19,651 nt of DNA, taken from contig JBNKDU010000011.1 of the NCBI GenBank assembly GCA_050288425.1, positions 1-19,651 on the forward strand. The letters run 5' to 3'. Source of the stretch: JARRKU01 sp050288425 (lineage in GTDB: Bacteria; Desulfobacterota; Desulfobacteria; Desulfobacterales; Desulfosarcinaceae). Positions 7,283 to 16,678 of this stretch are shown in pieces. A model generated the notes under the pieces. It was not told where the DNA came from. It searched no databases and saw nothing but the letters and a program-made list of their open reading frames with translations. Numbering within the stretch: the stretch's first letter is position 1; each line of letters opens with the position of its first letter. Both the position numbers and the translations under genes were made by a program.

Positions 7283-7413
7283 ATGCCGTCGTGCGCCAAG
7301 CGTTTCGATGCGGGATCGACCGGGGTGCGGCCGATGCTGGGCGACCATTGGACAGGGGTTTAAAATCCTTTAATAACAATTCCCCCGGACGATTGCAAAT
7401 TCCAATCAGACAA

Positions 7414-7443
7414 TTGACATTCGGTACTGCCATCCGCCATGAT
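7414..7443 (+). promoter_or_regulatory. Candidate sigma70-type promoter for the HD gene
   Basis: A perfect -35 hexamer TTGACA (7414-7419) is followed after 18 bp by CATGAT (7438-7443), which matches 4 of 6 consensus positions of the -10 box. It lies about 90 bp before the HD coding region and points towards it. The remaining intergenic DNA (7283-7529) shows no gene. Confidence 0.35.
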
Positions 7444-7529
7444 GGGCCAGGAGCCGACAATCGGGCGAATCCGGGAGACAGCGGAATGAGGAAGGCTGCC
7501 GATTCGAGCGGGAGGGGGTCGGATGAATC

Positions 7530-8504
7530 GTGCCCGGGTCATCCCACGCCGGAAAGGATAGAAAGCCGTTGCAAGCGAAGGAAAGATTACTGGCCGACCT
7601 GGTGGACATGGACTCTCCCGAAGCGGTACTGGATGAAGTACTGTTCATCATGACCCTGGTGGCGCCCCAGCTGGACCTGTCCAGGCTGACCAATGCCTTC
7701 AGTTTCGTCGTCAGCCTCTATCGCGGGCACTGGCCCGGTGAGCGGGCCTGCAACACCCATTTTCACGATCTCCGCCATATCACCGATACCTTCCTGGCCA
7801 TGGCGCGACTCCTCCACGGGGCCATTCTCAACGGCCGGGTGATCGGTCCGCAACAGATCTTCACCGGTCTGGTGGCCGCCCTGGCCCACGACGCCGGCTA
7901 TATCCAGGACTGCTCCGACGCCAAGGGTACCGGCGCCAAATACACGGATGTCCATGTCGACCGCAGCATGGCCTTCGTGGCCCAGTACGGCCGGCGTTTC
8001 GGCCTGACCACAGAGGAAATTCCCATCTGCCAACTCATGATCCATTGCACCGATCTGAAGGTCGATGTGGCCGAGGTGGACTTCCCCTCCCCCAAGGCCG
8101 GACTGCTGGCCAAGCTGCTGGCCTGTGCCGACCTCATCGGCCAGATGGCCGATCGCATCTACCTGGAAAAACTGTTCTATCTGTATCGGGAGTTCGAAGA
8201 AGGCCGCACCAGCCCTTACAAGGACGAGATGGACCTGTTGAGCCAGACCCTCGATTTCTTTCCGGCCATGGCCGAACGCATCCGGGATCAGCTGGACGCC
8301 TGCGACGAACTGGCCCTGGCCCATTTCAAAGTGCGTTGGGATATCGGCGAAAACCTCTACCAGGTGGCCATCCGGAGGCAGGAGCGCTACCTGCGTCACA
8401 TCCTGAGCCATCCCGAAGTCGATCCCAGCCGTTTCCTGCGGCGCAAGAATCTCGTACGCCGGTATTTTCAATCCTGCCGGATCAAAGCGGCTTCCAAGGC
8501 CTGA
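7530..8504 (+). CDS. HD-domain phosphohydrolase resembling class I cyclic nucleotide phosphodiesterases
   Basis: This 324-residue soluble protein carries the HD metal-site pattern in order. It has NTHFHDLRHITDTF (H79, H83), GLVAALAHDAGY (H120, D121), MIHCTDLK (D175) and AKLLACADLIG (D201). The spacing (HN..H, then HD..., then TD, then K.AD) resembles the catalytic core of class I cyclic nucleotide phosphodiesterases more than that of HD-GYP proteins, and no GYP motif is seen. A helical C-terminal part ends in a basic tail. The frame begins with GTG at 7530, six nt after an in-frame stop. TTG at 7569 (with GGAAAGGA upstream) and ATG at 7608 are alternatives. It is divergent from the DHH phosphoesterase and converges on the small gene at 8533. 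Substrate unknown; a nucleotide phosphodiester or monophosphate is likely. Confidence 0.75.
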   Translation: MPGSSHAGKDRKPLQAKERLLADLVDMDSPEAVLDEVLFIMTLVAPQLDLSRLTNAFSFVVSLYRGHWPGERACNTHFHDLRHITDTFLAMARLLHGAILNGRVIGPQQIFTGLVAALAHDAGYIQDCSDAKGTGAKYTDVHVDRSMAFVAQYGRRFGLTTEEIPICQLMIHCTDLKVDVAEVDFPSPKAGLLAKLLACADLIGQMADRIYLEKLFYLYREFEEGRTSPYKDEMDLLSQTLDFFPAMAERIRDQLDACDELALAHFKVRWDIGENLYQVAIRRQERYLRHILSHPEVDPSRFLRRKNLVRRYFQSCRIKAASKA

Positions 8505-8532
8505 GACAACCGGCACCGGTTCGCCGGCGGGG

Positions 8533-8841
8533 TCATGCCGGGGGAATGGAAGGCGCCCGTTTTTCCGTGATGGCACCCGACTCATCCAGGATGAAGATCA
8601 GAAAACCGCCCCGGGAAGCGTATCGCTCCAGGTCTTCGTAGAGGATGGCCTGGATTTCGAACTTTTTGCCCTTCTCCCTGGCCAGGTGCATCACGCTTTG
8701 CATGGCGTCTTCCCTCTGGCGGAATGTGGGGATGAAGGATATCCGGTTTTGGGGGTCGGTCTGGCCCACGATCTGTTCTTCACCGCCGGGATTCTGCACC
8801 AGGACGTAGACCCATGAAGTGGCCTCGGTCTTTTCGGTCAT
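8533..8841 (-). CDS. Small conserved-looking cytoplasmic protein, unknown function
   Basis: This 102-residue protein is preceded by AGAGG about 6 nt before the ATG. It begins with TSWVYVLVQNPGGEEQIVGQTD, continues with a segment FIPTFRQREDAMQSVMHLAREKG, and ends in GGFLIFILDESGAI. The alternating strands and the 'FIPxFxxREDA' phrase vaguely recall SseB-like or other small alpha/beta folds, but I cannot assign a family. It has no Cys, signal peptide or membrane segment. It is convergent with the HD gene (28-bp gap containing the small inverted repeat AACCGG-CA-CCGGTT at 8508-8521). It is followed upstream by a large palindromic element. Confidence 0.65.
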   Translation of the reverse strand: MTEKTEATSWVYVLVQNPGGEEQIVGQTDPQNRISFIPTFRQREDAMQSVMHLAREKGKKFEIQAILYEDLERYASRGGFLIFILDESGAITEKRAPSIPPA

Positions 8842-8907
8842 GCACGCCTCTCTTTGGGGTTGTGCGGATGGTCTCGCGGAATTGCCGGTCGTATTGTTTC
8901 CTGGTGG

Positions 8908-8936
8908 TTTTTAATCGAACACCGGCCGATGATCAA
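8908..8936 (-). promoter_or_regulatory. Candidate promoter for the small gene ending at 8533
   Basis: On the minus strand, TTGATC (8931-8936) and TAAAAA (8908-8913) are separated by 17 bp, each matching 4 of 6 consensus bases. They lie about 65-95 bp upstream of the start at 8841. Visual match only. Confidence 0.3.
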
Positions 8937-8980
8937 TAGCGGAAGTCCATTGCATATTGGCGAGCTGAATCTTCGTAGCC

Positions 8981-9158
8981 GGCGAAGCGGGCAGGAGATC
9001 TGCACCCCACGCAATTTCGTTTAAGTGCGGCTAAGGGTGCGCTCCGGGCGGCCCGCAAACTCGCTTCGCTCAGACAGTGCGGGCCGCTTTCCTGCGCACA
9101 CCCCAAGCCGCACTAAAACTCATTGCTGACGGGGCGCAGATCTCCTGCCCGCTTCGCC
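8981..9158. repeat. Large near-palindromic element (178 bp)
   Basis: The outer arms 8981-9003 and 9136-9158 are exact 23-nt reverse complements. Inside them, about 9019-9058 and 9082-9116 pair again with interruptions (AAGTGCGGCT against AGCCGCACT, GCGGCCCGC against GCGGGCCGC). The centre holds ACTCGCTTCGCTCAGACAGT. The whole can fold into one long interrupted hairpin. No coding frame with a recognisable product covers it. It occupies most of the 383-bp gene-free stretch 8842-9224, where I see nothing else except the candidate promoter. It looks like an extragenic palindromic or miniature mobile element. Confidence 0.7.
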
Positions 9159-9224
9159 TCCTGCCTTACTGCATTCGATGGCCTGGTTTGTCGCGGCTGA
9201 GGGCTTGTGCGCCGGGCGGAGAGA

Positions 9225-11294
9225 TCAAACGGGCTTGCGGGCCGATTCGGGCAGAGGGCACATGCGGTTCAGGGCGTTGCGCACCTTGGTGGTCAATGCC
9301 TGGGTCTGGAAGGGTTTCTGGATAAAATCGAGGCAGCCCTGGTTGAGCAGGGTCGAAATCCGACGGTTGACATTGAAACCGCTGGCCACGACGACGGCAA
9401 CGTCGGGGTTGATCTTGACCAATTCGTAAAATACCTGGTCGCCGCTGAGGTCGGGCAGGATGATATCCAGCAGGACCAGATGAATCTCGTCCTTGTGTTC
9501 GGCATAGATCGACACGGCCTCGGTGCCGTCGCTGGCCATCAGCACCCGGTATCCGAAGTGTTCGAGGATATCGCGTCCGGCCGCGGCGGCGGTTTCGTCA
9601 TCATCCACCATCAAGATGGTCTCCGATCCGCGGGGGGTGGATGTCGTTACCGTTTCGGCCGACAATTCATCCGCGATGGCCGGCAGGTAGATATTGAAGG
9701 TGGTGCCGTGTCCTTTTTCGCTGTACACATTGATGATGCCTTTGTGGCTCCGGATGATGCCGTATGCCGCCGCCAGGCCCAAGCCTTCGAAACGCAGGGG
9801 CTGGTAGGGCGTGAAAAAGGGTTCGAAAATCCGGCTGCGGGCGTCTTCGTTCAACCCCACCCCCGAATCGGTGACGGATATCTTGACGTACGGTCCGGTA
9901 TCGTTGCCGTGGGGCTGGGTGTAGCCGGGATCAAGGACCACATTTTCCGAATGAATGTAAAGATCACCGCCGTCGGGCATGGCTTCGGCCGCATGCATGT
10001 AGAGGCTCAACAGCACCTGGCCGATCTGGACCCGGTCCACCCGCGTGGAGTATAGACGTCTCTCGTAGATCTCATGCATCTGCAGATTGGGATTGGACCG
10101 TGCAAACATGCGCGAAGTGCTCTTGAGGACATTGTTCAGGTTCGTGGGCATGACCACGTATTTGCCGATTTTGGCAAAACTGAGGATTTCCCTGGCCAGG
10201 CGTCCTCCCTTTTCGGTGGACTGCAGGATCCGGCCAAGGTGTTTGTGCAGCGGATCCGTGGGCTTCAGGTTCATGCGCATGATCGAAAGGTTGCCCTGGA
10301 TGGCCATGAGCACATTGTTGAATCCATGGGCCAAACCGCCGGCCAGGGTACCCAGGGCCTCCATTTTCTGGATCTGCTGCAGCTGACTCTGGCGCCGCTT
10401 TTCATCGGCCGTCGCCTTGACGCGGTCGGAGATATCGCGAACGACGCCGCGAAATCCCTTGGCCTCGCCCTGGGGATCGACGATGAGACTGGCGGCGAAT
10501 TCCACCGTCAGGGTATGCCCGTCCCGGTGATGGATTTCGTACTGGGCGGTCTGGGCGTCGCGGCCGGTTCGGTAAATCCGGCCGAAGACCACACGTAGCG
10601 CCCGTGCCGTGCGCGGGGGGCAGACGGTCTGAAACGAACGGTTGAGCAGCTGTTCGCGGACATGACCCGTGATGTCCAGCAGGGCCCGGTTGAGGAAGGT
10701 GATGCGGCCCTGCAGATCGCATTCGAAATAGCCTTCGTGGATGTTCTCGATGATCTTGCGATGTCTCGCCTCGCTTTGGGAGAGATTGATTTCCGTCAGC
10801 TTGCGCTGATGGATATCGATGAGCAGTCCCTTATATCCCTCTGTATCCCGAAGATTCACCATGGGGACCAGGTTGGCCCACACCCAGCGGAAATGACCGC
10901 CGCGGGAACGCAGCCGGATTTCAATGGTCTGGCCGTTCTCGTGGTCGGTGGCCTGGCACAATTGTTGGAATCCGTCGCGGTCATCGGGATGGATCAGCGA
11001 GAGAAAGGACCTGCCGATCAACCGGCTCGACCGGTGGCGGGAGATTGTCTGGATGTTCCGCGTGATGTGGGTGATGCGCAAGTCGGCGTCGATGGTGAAC
11101 AGGATGGCCTGGATCGTTTCGATCAGGCGGGCGTAGACGCTGTCGCGCTCGATCTTCTGCCGCAGCTGCAGGTTGGCCCTCTCCAGGAACTCGATCTTGA
11201 TCTGCTGGACTTTCAACCGGGCTTCCAACGCTTCAATGCGCTGGACGAGGCCGGTCCCCGCCGCGTTTTCTGCTATACCGGTTTCCTCTGTCAT
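9225..11294 (-). CDS. Hybrid sensor: coiled coil, two PAS, degenerate histidine kinase core, receiver
   Basis: 689 residues with no transmembrane segment. An N-terminal coiled coil (about 15-50) is followed by PAS 1 (about 55-165, ending GLLIDIHQRKLTE) and PAS 2 (about 175-290, ending GFRGVVRDISDRV). The dimerisation/H-box is MEALGTLAGGLAHGFNNVLM (311-330): His323 is present, but the usual acidic residue after it is Gly324. The ATPase domain keeps the G1 box VTDSGVG (474-480) and FEPFFTP...FEGLGLAAAYGII. However, the N-box reads LYMHAAEAM (431-439), with His434 where the ATP/Mg-binding Asn should be. A C-terminal receiver (about 558-675) is intact: DDD 564-566, phospho-acceptor D610, S638 and K660. 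It lies 12 bp after the LUD gene, probably in one operon. AGGGG precedes the start. Kinase activity is doubtful; the receiver may be served by another kinase. Confidence 0.88.
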   Translation of the reverse strand: MTEETGIAENAAGTGLVQRIEALEARLKVQQIKIEFLERANLQLRQKIERDSVYARLIETIQAILFTIDADLRITHITRNIQTISRHRSSRLIGRSFLSLIHPDDRDGFQQLCQATDHENGQTIEIRLRSRGGHFRWVWANLVPMVNLRDTEGYKGLLIDIHQRKLTEINLSQSEARHRKIIENIHEGYFECDLQGRITFLNRALLDITGHVREQLLNRSFQTVCPPRTARALRVVFGRIYRTGRDAQTAQYEIHHRDGHTLTVEFAASLIVDPQGEAKGFRGVVRDISDRVKATADEKRRQSQLQQIQKMEALGTLAGGLAHGFNNVLMAIQGNLSIMRMNLKPTDPLHKHLGRILQSTEKGGRLAREILSFAKIGKYVVMPTNLNNVLKSTSRMFARSNPNLQMHEIYERRLYSTRVDRVQIGQVLLSLYMHAAEAMPDGGDLYIHSENVVLDPGYTQPHGNDTGPYVKISVTDSGVGLNEDARSRIFEPFFTPYQPLRFEGLGLAAAYGIIRSHKGIINVYSEKGHGTTFNIYLPAIADELSAETVTTSTPRGSETILMVDDDETAAAAGRDILEHFGYRVLMASDGTEAVSIYAEHKDEIHLVLLDIILPDLSGDQVFYELVKINPDVAVVVASGFNVNRRISTLLNQGCLDFIQKPFQTQALTTKVRNALNRMCPLPESARKPV

Positions 11295-11306
11295 GAGCCG
11301 GTGCCC

Positions 11307-11960
11307 CTAAAAGCCCAGGTCCTCATTGATCAGGACCACCTTGATCCGTTTGGGCGGAAAAGATTTTTCAGTGATCGCCCAGTGGTTGCAGATGCGTTCG
11401 GGCGAGTCGCAATCGTGGCACCGGCCTGTTTTGGCGCAGGGAGTCTTCTTGTCCAGCCGCATGACATTGGTCGGGGCGGCATACCCTTTCACCCGATCGA
11501 TGGCCTCCCCGAGGTCCGGGACGATCTTGTTGCGGCCCACCAGCACGATCACCCATCGGGGGCCGAAGGCCAAGGCCGCCACCCGGTTGCCGATCATATC
11601 CAGGTTCACCAGATGGCCGTGCTCGGTGACGGCGTTGGTGCCGGCGATAAACAGGTCGGCCAGGAGGGCCTGCCGCCGGCTTTCCAACAGCTCCTCCGCG
11701 GATTTGTTCTTGTCGTAGGTGTCGATGATTTCCAGGTCGGTGCGCGATTTGAGTGCATCGTAGAGACCGGTGGCCACATAGGTCATGGACCCTCCCCAGG
11801 CGAGGCTCCTGGGGTTGCAGCCCGGTATCAGGACGTCGAGGGTAAGGGCCTTGGCGGCCTGGCGGTCCGGTACCACATGGGTCTCGAAATTATTGCCTTC
11901 CAGGCTCTTCTTGAGGCGGTCGAGCCGCAATTGCCAGAAGTGATCCACGGGTTTGTCCAT
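11307..11960 (-). CDS. LUD-domain protein (lactate utilisation LutC-like, DUF162 type)
   Basis: This 217-residue cytoplasmic protein covers a full LUD fold: GGSMTYVATGLYDAL (56-70), then FIAGTNAVTEHGHLVNLDMIGNRVAAL (104-130), FGPRWVIVLVGRNKIVPDL and AAPTN. LUD proteins in the Lut complex help oxidise lactate to pyruvate; stand-alone members like this have no proven reaction. Near the end is a Cys set PCAKTGRCHDCDSPERICN (C175, C181, C184, C191; CX5CX2CX6C), which could bind metal or an Fe-S cluster. The ATG at 11960 is chosen because GGAGG lies 10 nt upstream; the frame extends to a TTG at 11978. No LutA or LutB neighbour is present; instead a hybrid sensor follows at 12 bp. Confidence 0.82.
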   Translation of the reverse strand: MDKPVDHFWQLRLDRLKKSLEGNNFETHVVPDRQAAKALTLDVLIPGCNPRSLAWGGSMTYVATGLYDALKSRTDLEIIDTYDKNKSAEELLESRRQALLADLFIAGTNAVTEHGHLVNLDMIGNRVAALAFGPRWVIVLVGRNKIVPDLGEAIDRVKGYAAPTNVMRLDKKTPCAKTGRCHDCDSPERICNHWAITEKSFPPKRIKVVLINEDLGF

Positions 11961-12295
11961 ATCTGGGTGGTCCTCCAAGAAATTGTATGGTTAGTCGAGC
12001 GATGAGACAGGTTCAAAGCGCGAGCAAGAATAATGGAGGGAGAGGCATCTGTACTGTCTCCATTTATAATGAATACAGCCATTGGTGTCAACGCCGAGCC
12101 CTATTCCGGCAAACATTCCGGGGGGACCCGGCGCTCCGGATGGCCCGATTTCCATTGCGGCCGACAGCGGGACCGTGGGAATCGAACGATTCGTCCTTGC
12201 ATTGGGATCCGACAGTATAATATTGGCTTTACTTTACAACAAACTTGATTGTATTTACGAGCCGTTTTTACGAATCCATGCTTCAAGGAGTTGGT
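11961..12295. other. Gene-free divergent regulatory region (335 bp)
   Basis: This region separates the LUD operon (minus) from the acidic-tailed gene (plus). It contains the perfect short palindrome GAATCG-AA-CGATTC (12179-12192) and, 23 bp further on, a consensus TATAAT (12216-12221) facing the plus-strand gene. No good -35 box stands at 16-18 bp from it. AAGGAG (12285-12290) serves the plus gene. I see no additional coding sequence. Confidence 0.4.
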
Positions 12296-12625
12296 ATGGC
12301 CGATGAATTTTCGATCCCGGAGGAGTATGCGTTGACATTCCGGCGTTTTCTCCCTTATCTGGCGGCCCCCTTGCAGAATCGTCCGGAAGTGCATGCCGCC
12401 TTGCTGCTTTATTTGAAAGTGGGCGGTGAAAAGCTGGTGCGCGCGGCCATCGATGCCTTCAACGTCCGACACCGTCTCGAAGCCGTCGAACTGATGAGAC
12501 TGTTGCGCGAAGAGTCGATGAACGACGACCTGGAGGACGGGGAGGATGACGACGACGATGGGCTCGATGAGGACGAGGACGACGACAACGAGAGTGACGA
12601 TGCATCCGCTGCCGAAAGGGACTGA
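12296..12625 (+). CDS. Small helical protein with extremely acidic C-terminal tail
   Basis: This 109-residue protein starts with ATG at 12296, 5 nt after AAGGAG; the frame is open from a TTG at 12245, which lacks such a signal. Residues 1-75 look like three or four helices (EEYALTFRRFLPYLAAP, EVHAALLLYLKVGGEKLVRAAIDAF, HRLEAVELMRLLREES). From residue 77 nearly every position is Asp or Glu (DDLEDGEDDDDDGLDEDEDDDNESDD). Such tails can bind basic proteins, metal or ribosomal partners, or mimic nucleic acid. I do not recognise the family. The rhomboid gene follows 66 bp later on the same strand, perhaps in one transcript, with a possible long stem (12627-12632 with 12675-12680, and CCGCC/GGCGG inside) between them. 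Confidence 0.65.
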   Translation: MADEFSIPEEYALTFRRFLPYLAAPLQNRPEVHAALLLYLKVGGEKLVRAAIDAFNVRHRLEAVELMRLLREESMNDDLEDGEDDDDDGLDEDEDDDNESDDASAAERD

Positions 12626-12691
12626 CGGGAGGCAGCGGCCCGCCGGAAAGTAAGGCGGCAGGCCCGACTGCCGTCCTCCCAGCATGCCCGT

Positions 12692-13566
12692 ATGCCTGAA
12701 ATCGACCCCGCCATGCAGCCCCTTTTTGCGCGCCTCGCGCCGGATACCGCCCGATCGTACGGTCTGGTGTTGATGGCCGAGGACATCCCCCACCTGATGT
12801 CCCGGCGCGCCGGTTTCTGGTCCATTGCGGTGGCCCCCTCCGACCGCGGCCGGGCCGTGGAAGCCATCGGGCTTTTCCTCAGCGAAAACCGTGCCCCCGA
12901 TCCGGGACCGCCGCCCCGGCCGGCAACCAGCCGGACCTATTCCGCCCTCTATATCGCCGTTATTCTGGGCCTGATCCATTTCAGCGTGATTCCGGGCCAT
13001 GAGCGGCAGGTCTTCGTGGATACATTCGGCGCGGATGCCGCCCGCATACTGGCCGGAGAAATTTACCGCTGTGTCACGGCCTTGTTATACCATGCCGACG
13101 GGGCCCATTTGGCCGGCAACCTGGCGGCGCTGGCCGTATTCGGCACCGCCGTCGCCTCACTCTGCGGCTGGGGATCGGGCTGGCTGATGATCCTGGCCGG
13201 CGGTGTCGCGGGCAACTGGGTGAACGCCTTCTGGTATCGCCAGGGCCACGTCTCCATCGGAGCGTCCACGGCGATCTTCGCCGCGGTGGGCATCTGCGCC
13301 GCCTTGAGTTTCTGGATCCATTGGCGCAGCCGGCCGCGCTCCCCCCGCATGTGGCTGCCCCTGGCCGGCGGCATGGCGCTGTTGGCCTTCATGGGAACTT
13401 CGGCCCAAAGCGACCTGATGGCCCATCTGTGGGGATTTTTATGGGGTGTGCTGTTGGGGATCGGATACGGCAAGTGGTGTGCGCGAACGCCGTCCCGGCC
13501 GATCCAGCTGGTCGCCGCCGGCGGTGCCGCCGCCGTCGTGGCGGCTTGCTGGATGTGGGGGCTGTA

Positions 13567-13579
<13 letters not shown>
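12692..13579 (+). CDS. Rhomboid-family intramembrane serine protease
   Basis: 295 residues. A soluble N-terminal domain (1-65, GLVLMAEDIPHLMSRRAGFWSIAVAPSDRGRAVEA...FLSEN) resembles the small cytoplasmic domain seen in proteobacterial rhomboids. A Pro-rich linker follows, then about six or seven membrane helices. Catalytic features: EIYRCVTALLYHADGAHLAGN (the HxxxN region, with N143), IGAST with the likely nucleophile S192, and DLMAHLWGFLWG with H245. The usual GxSG motif is GAST here, with Thr after the serine. It would cleave single-pass membrane proteins within the bilayer; the substrate is unknown. The ATG has no obvious ribosome binding site. The last 13 bp overlap the 3' end of the convergent methionine aminopeptidase gene. 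Confidence 0.88.
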
Positions 13580-14445
<866 letters not shown>

Positions 14446-14508
14446 CCGGGTACTTGCCTTTCATCCTTCGGATATTGCAGATTAAAAAGAAAGTGTTATA
14501 GCCGTTCA

Positions 14509-14537
14509 CCTATAGATGATTGGTCGGGTGCTGTCAA
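14509..14537 (-). promoter_or_regulatory. Sigma70-type promoter for map
   Basis: On the minus strand a perfect TTGACA (14532-14537) is followed after exactly 17 bp by TATAGG (14509-14514). This would start transcription near 14502 and give a leader of about 57 nt before the GTG at 14445. It is the best-matching promoter in the window by eye. Confidence 0.5.
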
Positions 14538-14665
14538 TCCGCATCCCCCGGGGCCGGCAGGCGGCCTTCCTTTTTCCACCGGTGGTTTCGGTTTGCGCCG
14601 GATATGAAGTTCGGGTATGAAAGGGGCATCCCGTATGGTGTGCGCCCGAGAGCCCGGGCGAATCA

Positions 14666-14684
14666 CCCCCCCCCCCAAGGAGGT
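14666..14684 (+). promoter_or_regulatory. Run of 11 C directly abutting a perfect Shine-Dalgarno
   Basis: Positions 14666-14676 are eleven consecutive C. They are followed at once by AAGGAGGT (14677-14684), 9 nt before the ATG at 14694. The ribosome binding site fixes the start of the small Cys-rich gene. A weak promoter pair (TTGCGC and TATGAA, 17 bp apart) may lie about 75-100 bp before the ATG. A homopolymer of this length is prone to slippage. Confidence 0.6.
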
Positions 14685-14693
14685 CGATGGTTC

Positions 14694-15062
14694 ATGAGCC
14701 CTGAAAAGAGCGAAGCGGAGCTGGAATGGGAACGGCGGTTGCTGTGCAGTGACGAAGCCTGTATCGGCACCATCGGGCCGGACGGCAGATGCAAAGAGTG
14801 CGGCAAGCCTTACGAGGGCAGCCTGCCCCAAGGTATCGACCAGCCCATCGATGCGGAGGCCGCGGAAGATCCGGACCGGAACGCGGACAACGCATGGGTG
14901 GAAGATACCGGACGGTTCGATGGGGAGGAGGCCGAAGAGGAAGCAGACGCCGTGGGCGACGACGAGTGGTCCCGGCGCGTCCTGTGCAGCGACGAGAGCT
15001 GCATCGGCGTCATCGGACCGGACGGCCGGTGCAAGGAGTGCGGCAAACCCTACGAAGGGTAA
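14694..15062 (+). CDS. Small acidic protein with two copies of a four-Cys zinc-ribbon-like module
   Basis: 122 residues, cytoplasmic. Residues 11-42 and 91-122 are two copies of one 32-residue unit, 28 of 32 positions identical. The pattern is CX4CX9CX2C: C18, C23, C33, C36 and C98, C103, C113, C116. The unit reads LCSDE(A/S)CIG(T/V)IGPDGR, then CKECGKPYEG. The units are joined by a very acidic spacer (about 43-90) with EEAEEEADAVGDDEW. The two Cys pairs on short knuckles suggest one zinc per unit; cysteine spacing is the only evidence. The second unit ends exactly at the stop. I do not recognise a named family. A perfect AAGGAGGT precedes the ATG. The stop is 2 bp from the convergent stop of the NifA-like gene. 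Confidence 0.78.
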   Translation: MSPEKSEAELEWERRLLCSDEACIGTIGPDGRCKECGKPYEGSLPQGIDQPIDAEAAEDPDRNADNAWVEDTGRFDGEEAEEEADAVGDDEWSRRVLCSDESCIGVIGPDGRCKECGKPYEG

Positions 15063-15064
15063 AC

Positions 15065-16597
<1,533 letters not shown>

Positions 16598-16678
16598 ATC
16601 AATCGTCCGCTGAGTTGAGGTGGCGAATAACAAAAATGGCCTTGAACCCGGCAATATAACAAATATGTAACAAATGGC
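16598..16678. promoter_or_regulatory. A/T-rich divergent spacer with three TAACAAA repeats
   Basis: The spacer between the nifA-like and dinB starts holds three direct copies of a short motif. They are ATAACAAAAATGGC (16627-16640), ATAACAAATATG (16656-16667) and TAACAAATGGC (16668-16678), the last running into the dinB start codon. Its base composition differs sharply from its surroundings. The repeats could be regulator sites or chance in A-rich DNA. Confidence 0.3.

Noticed and set aside
7366..7375. 10-mer AATCCTTTAA shared with the spacer near 18567
   Set aside because: Two matches of an A/T-rich 10-mer in 19.6 kb of intergenic-biased DNA are weak. The copies differ in symmetry, so a common operator is not supported.
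10662..12005. 447-codon open frame on the plus strand across the LUD and sensor genes
   Set aside because: Antisense to two genes with clear domains and good ribosome binding sites. Its translation is compositionally odd, with no motif. It is a product of high GC in the opposite strand.
12101..13000. 299-codon minus-strand frame over the acidic gene and rhomboid start
   Set aside because: Opposite to a gene with a strong ribosome binding site and a rhomboid with catalytic motifs. Its valine-rich stretch is the complement of the Asp/Glu codons.
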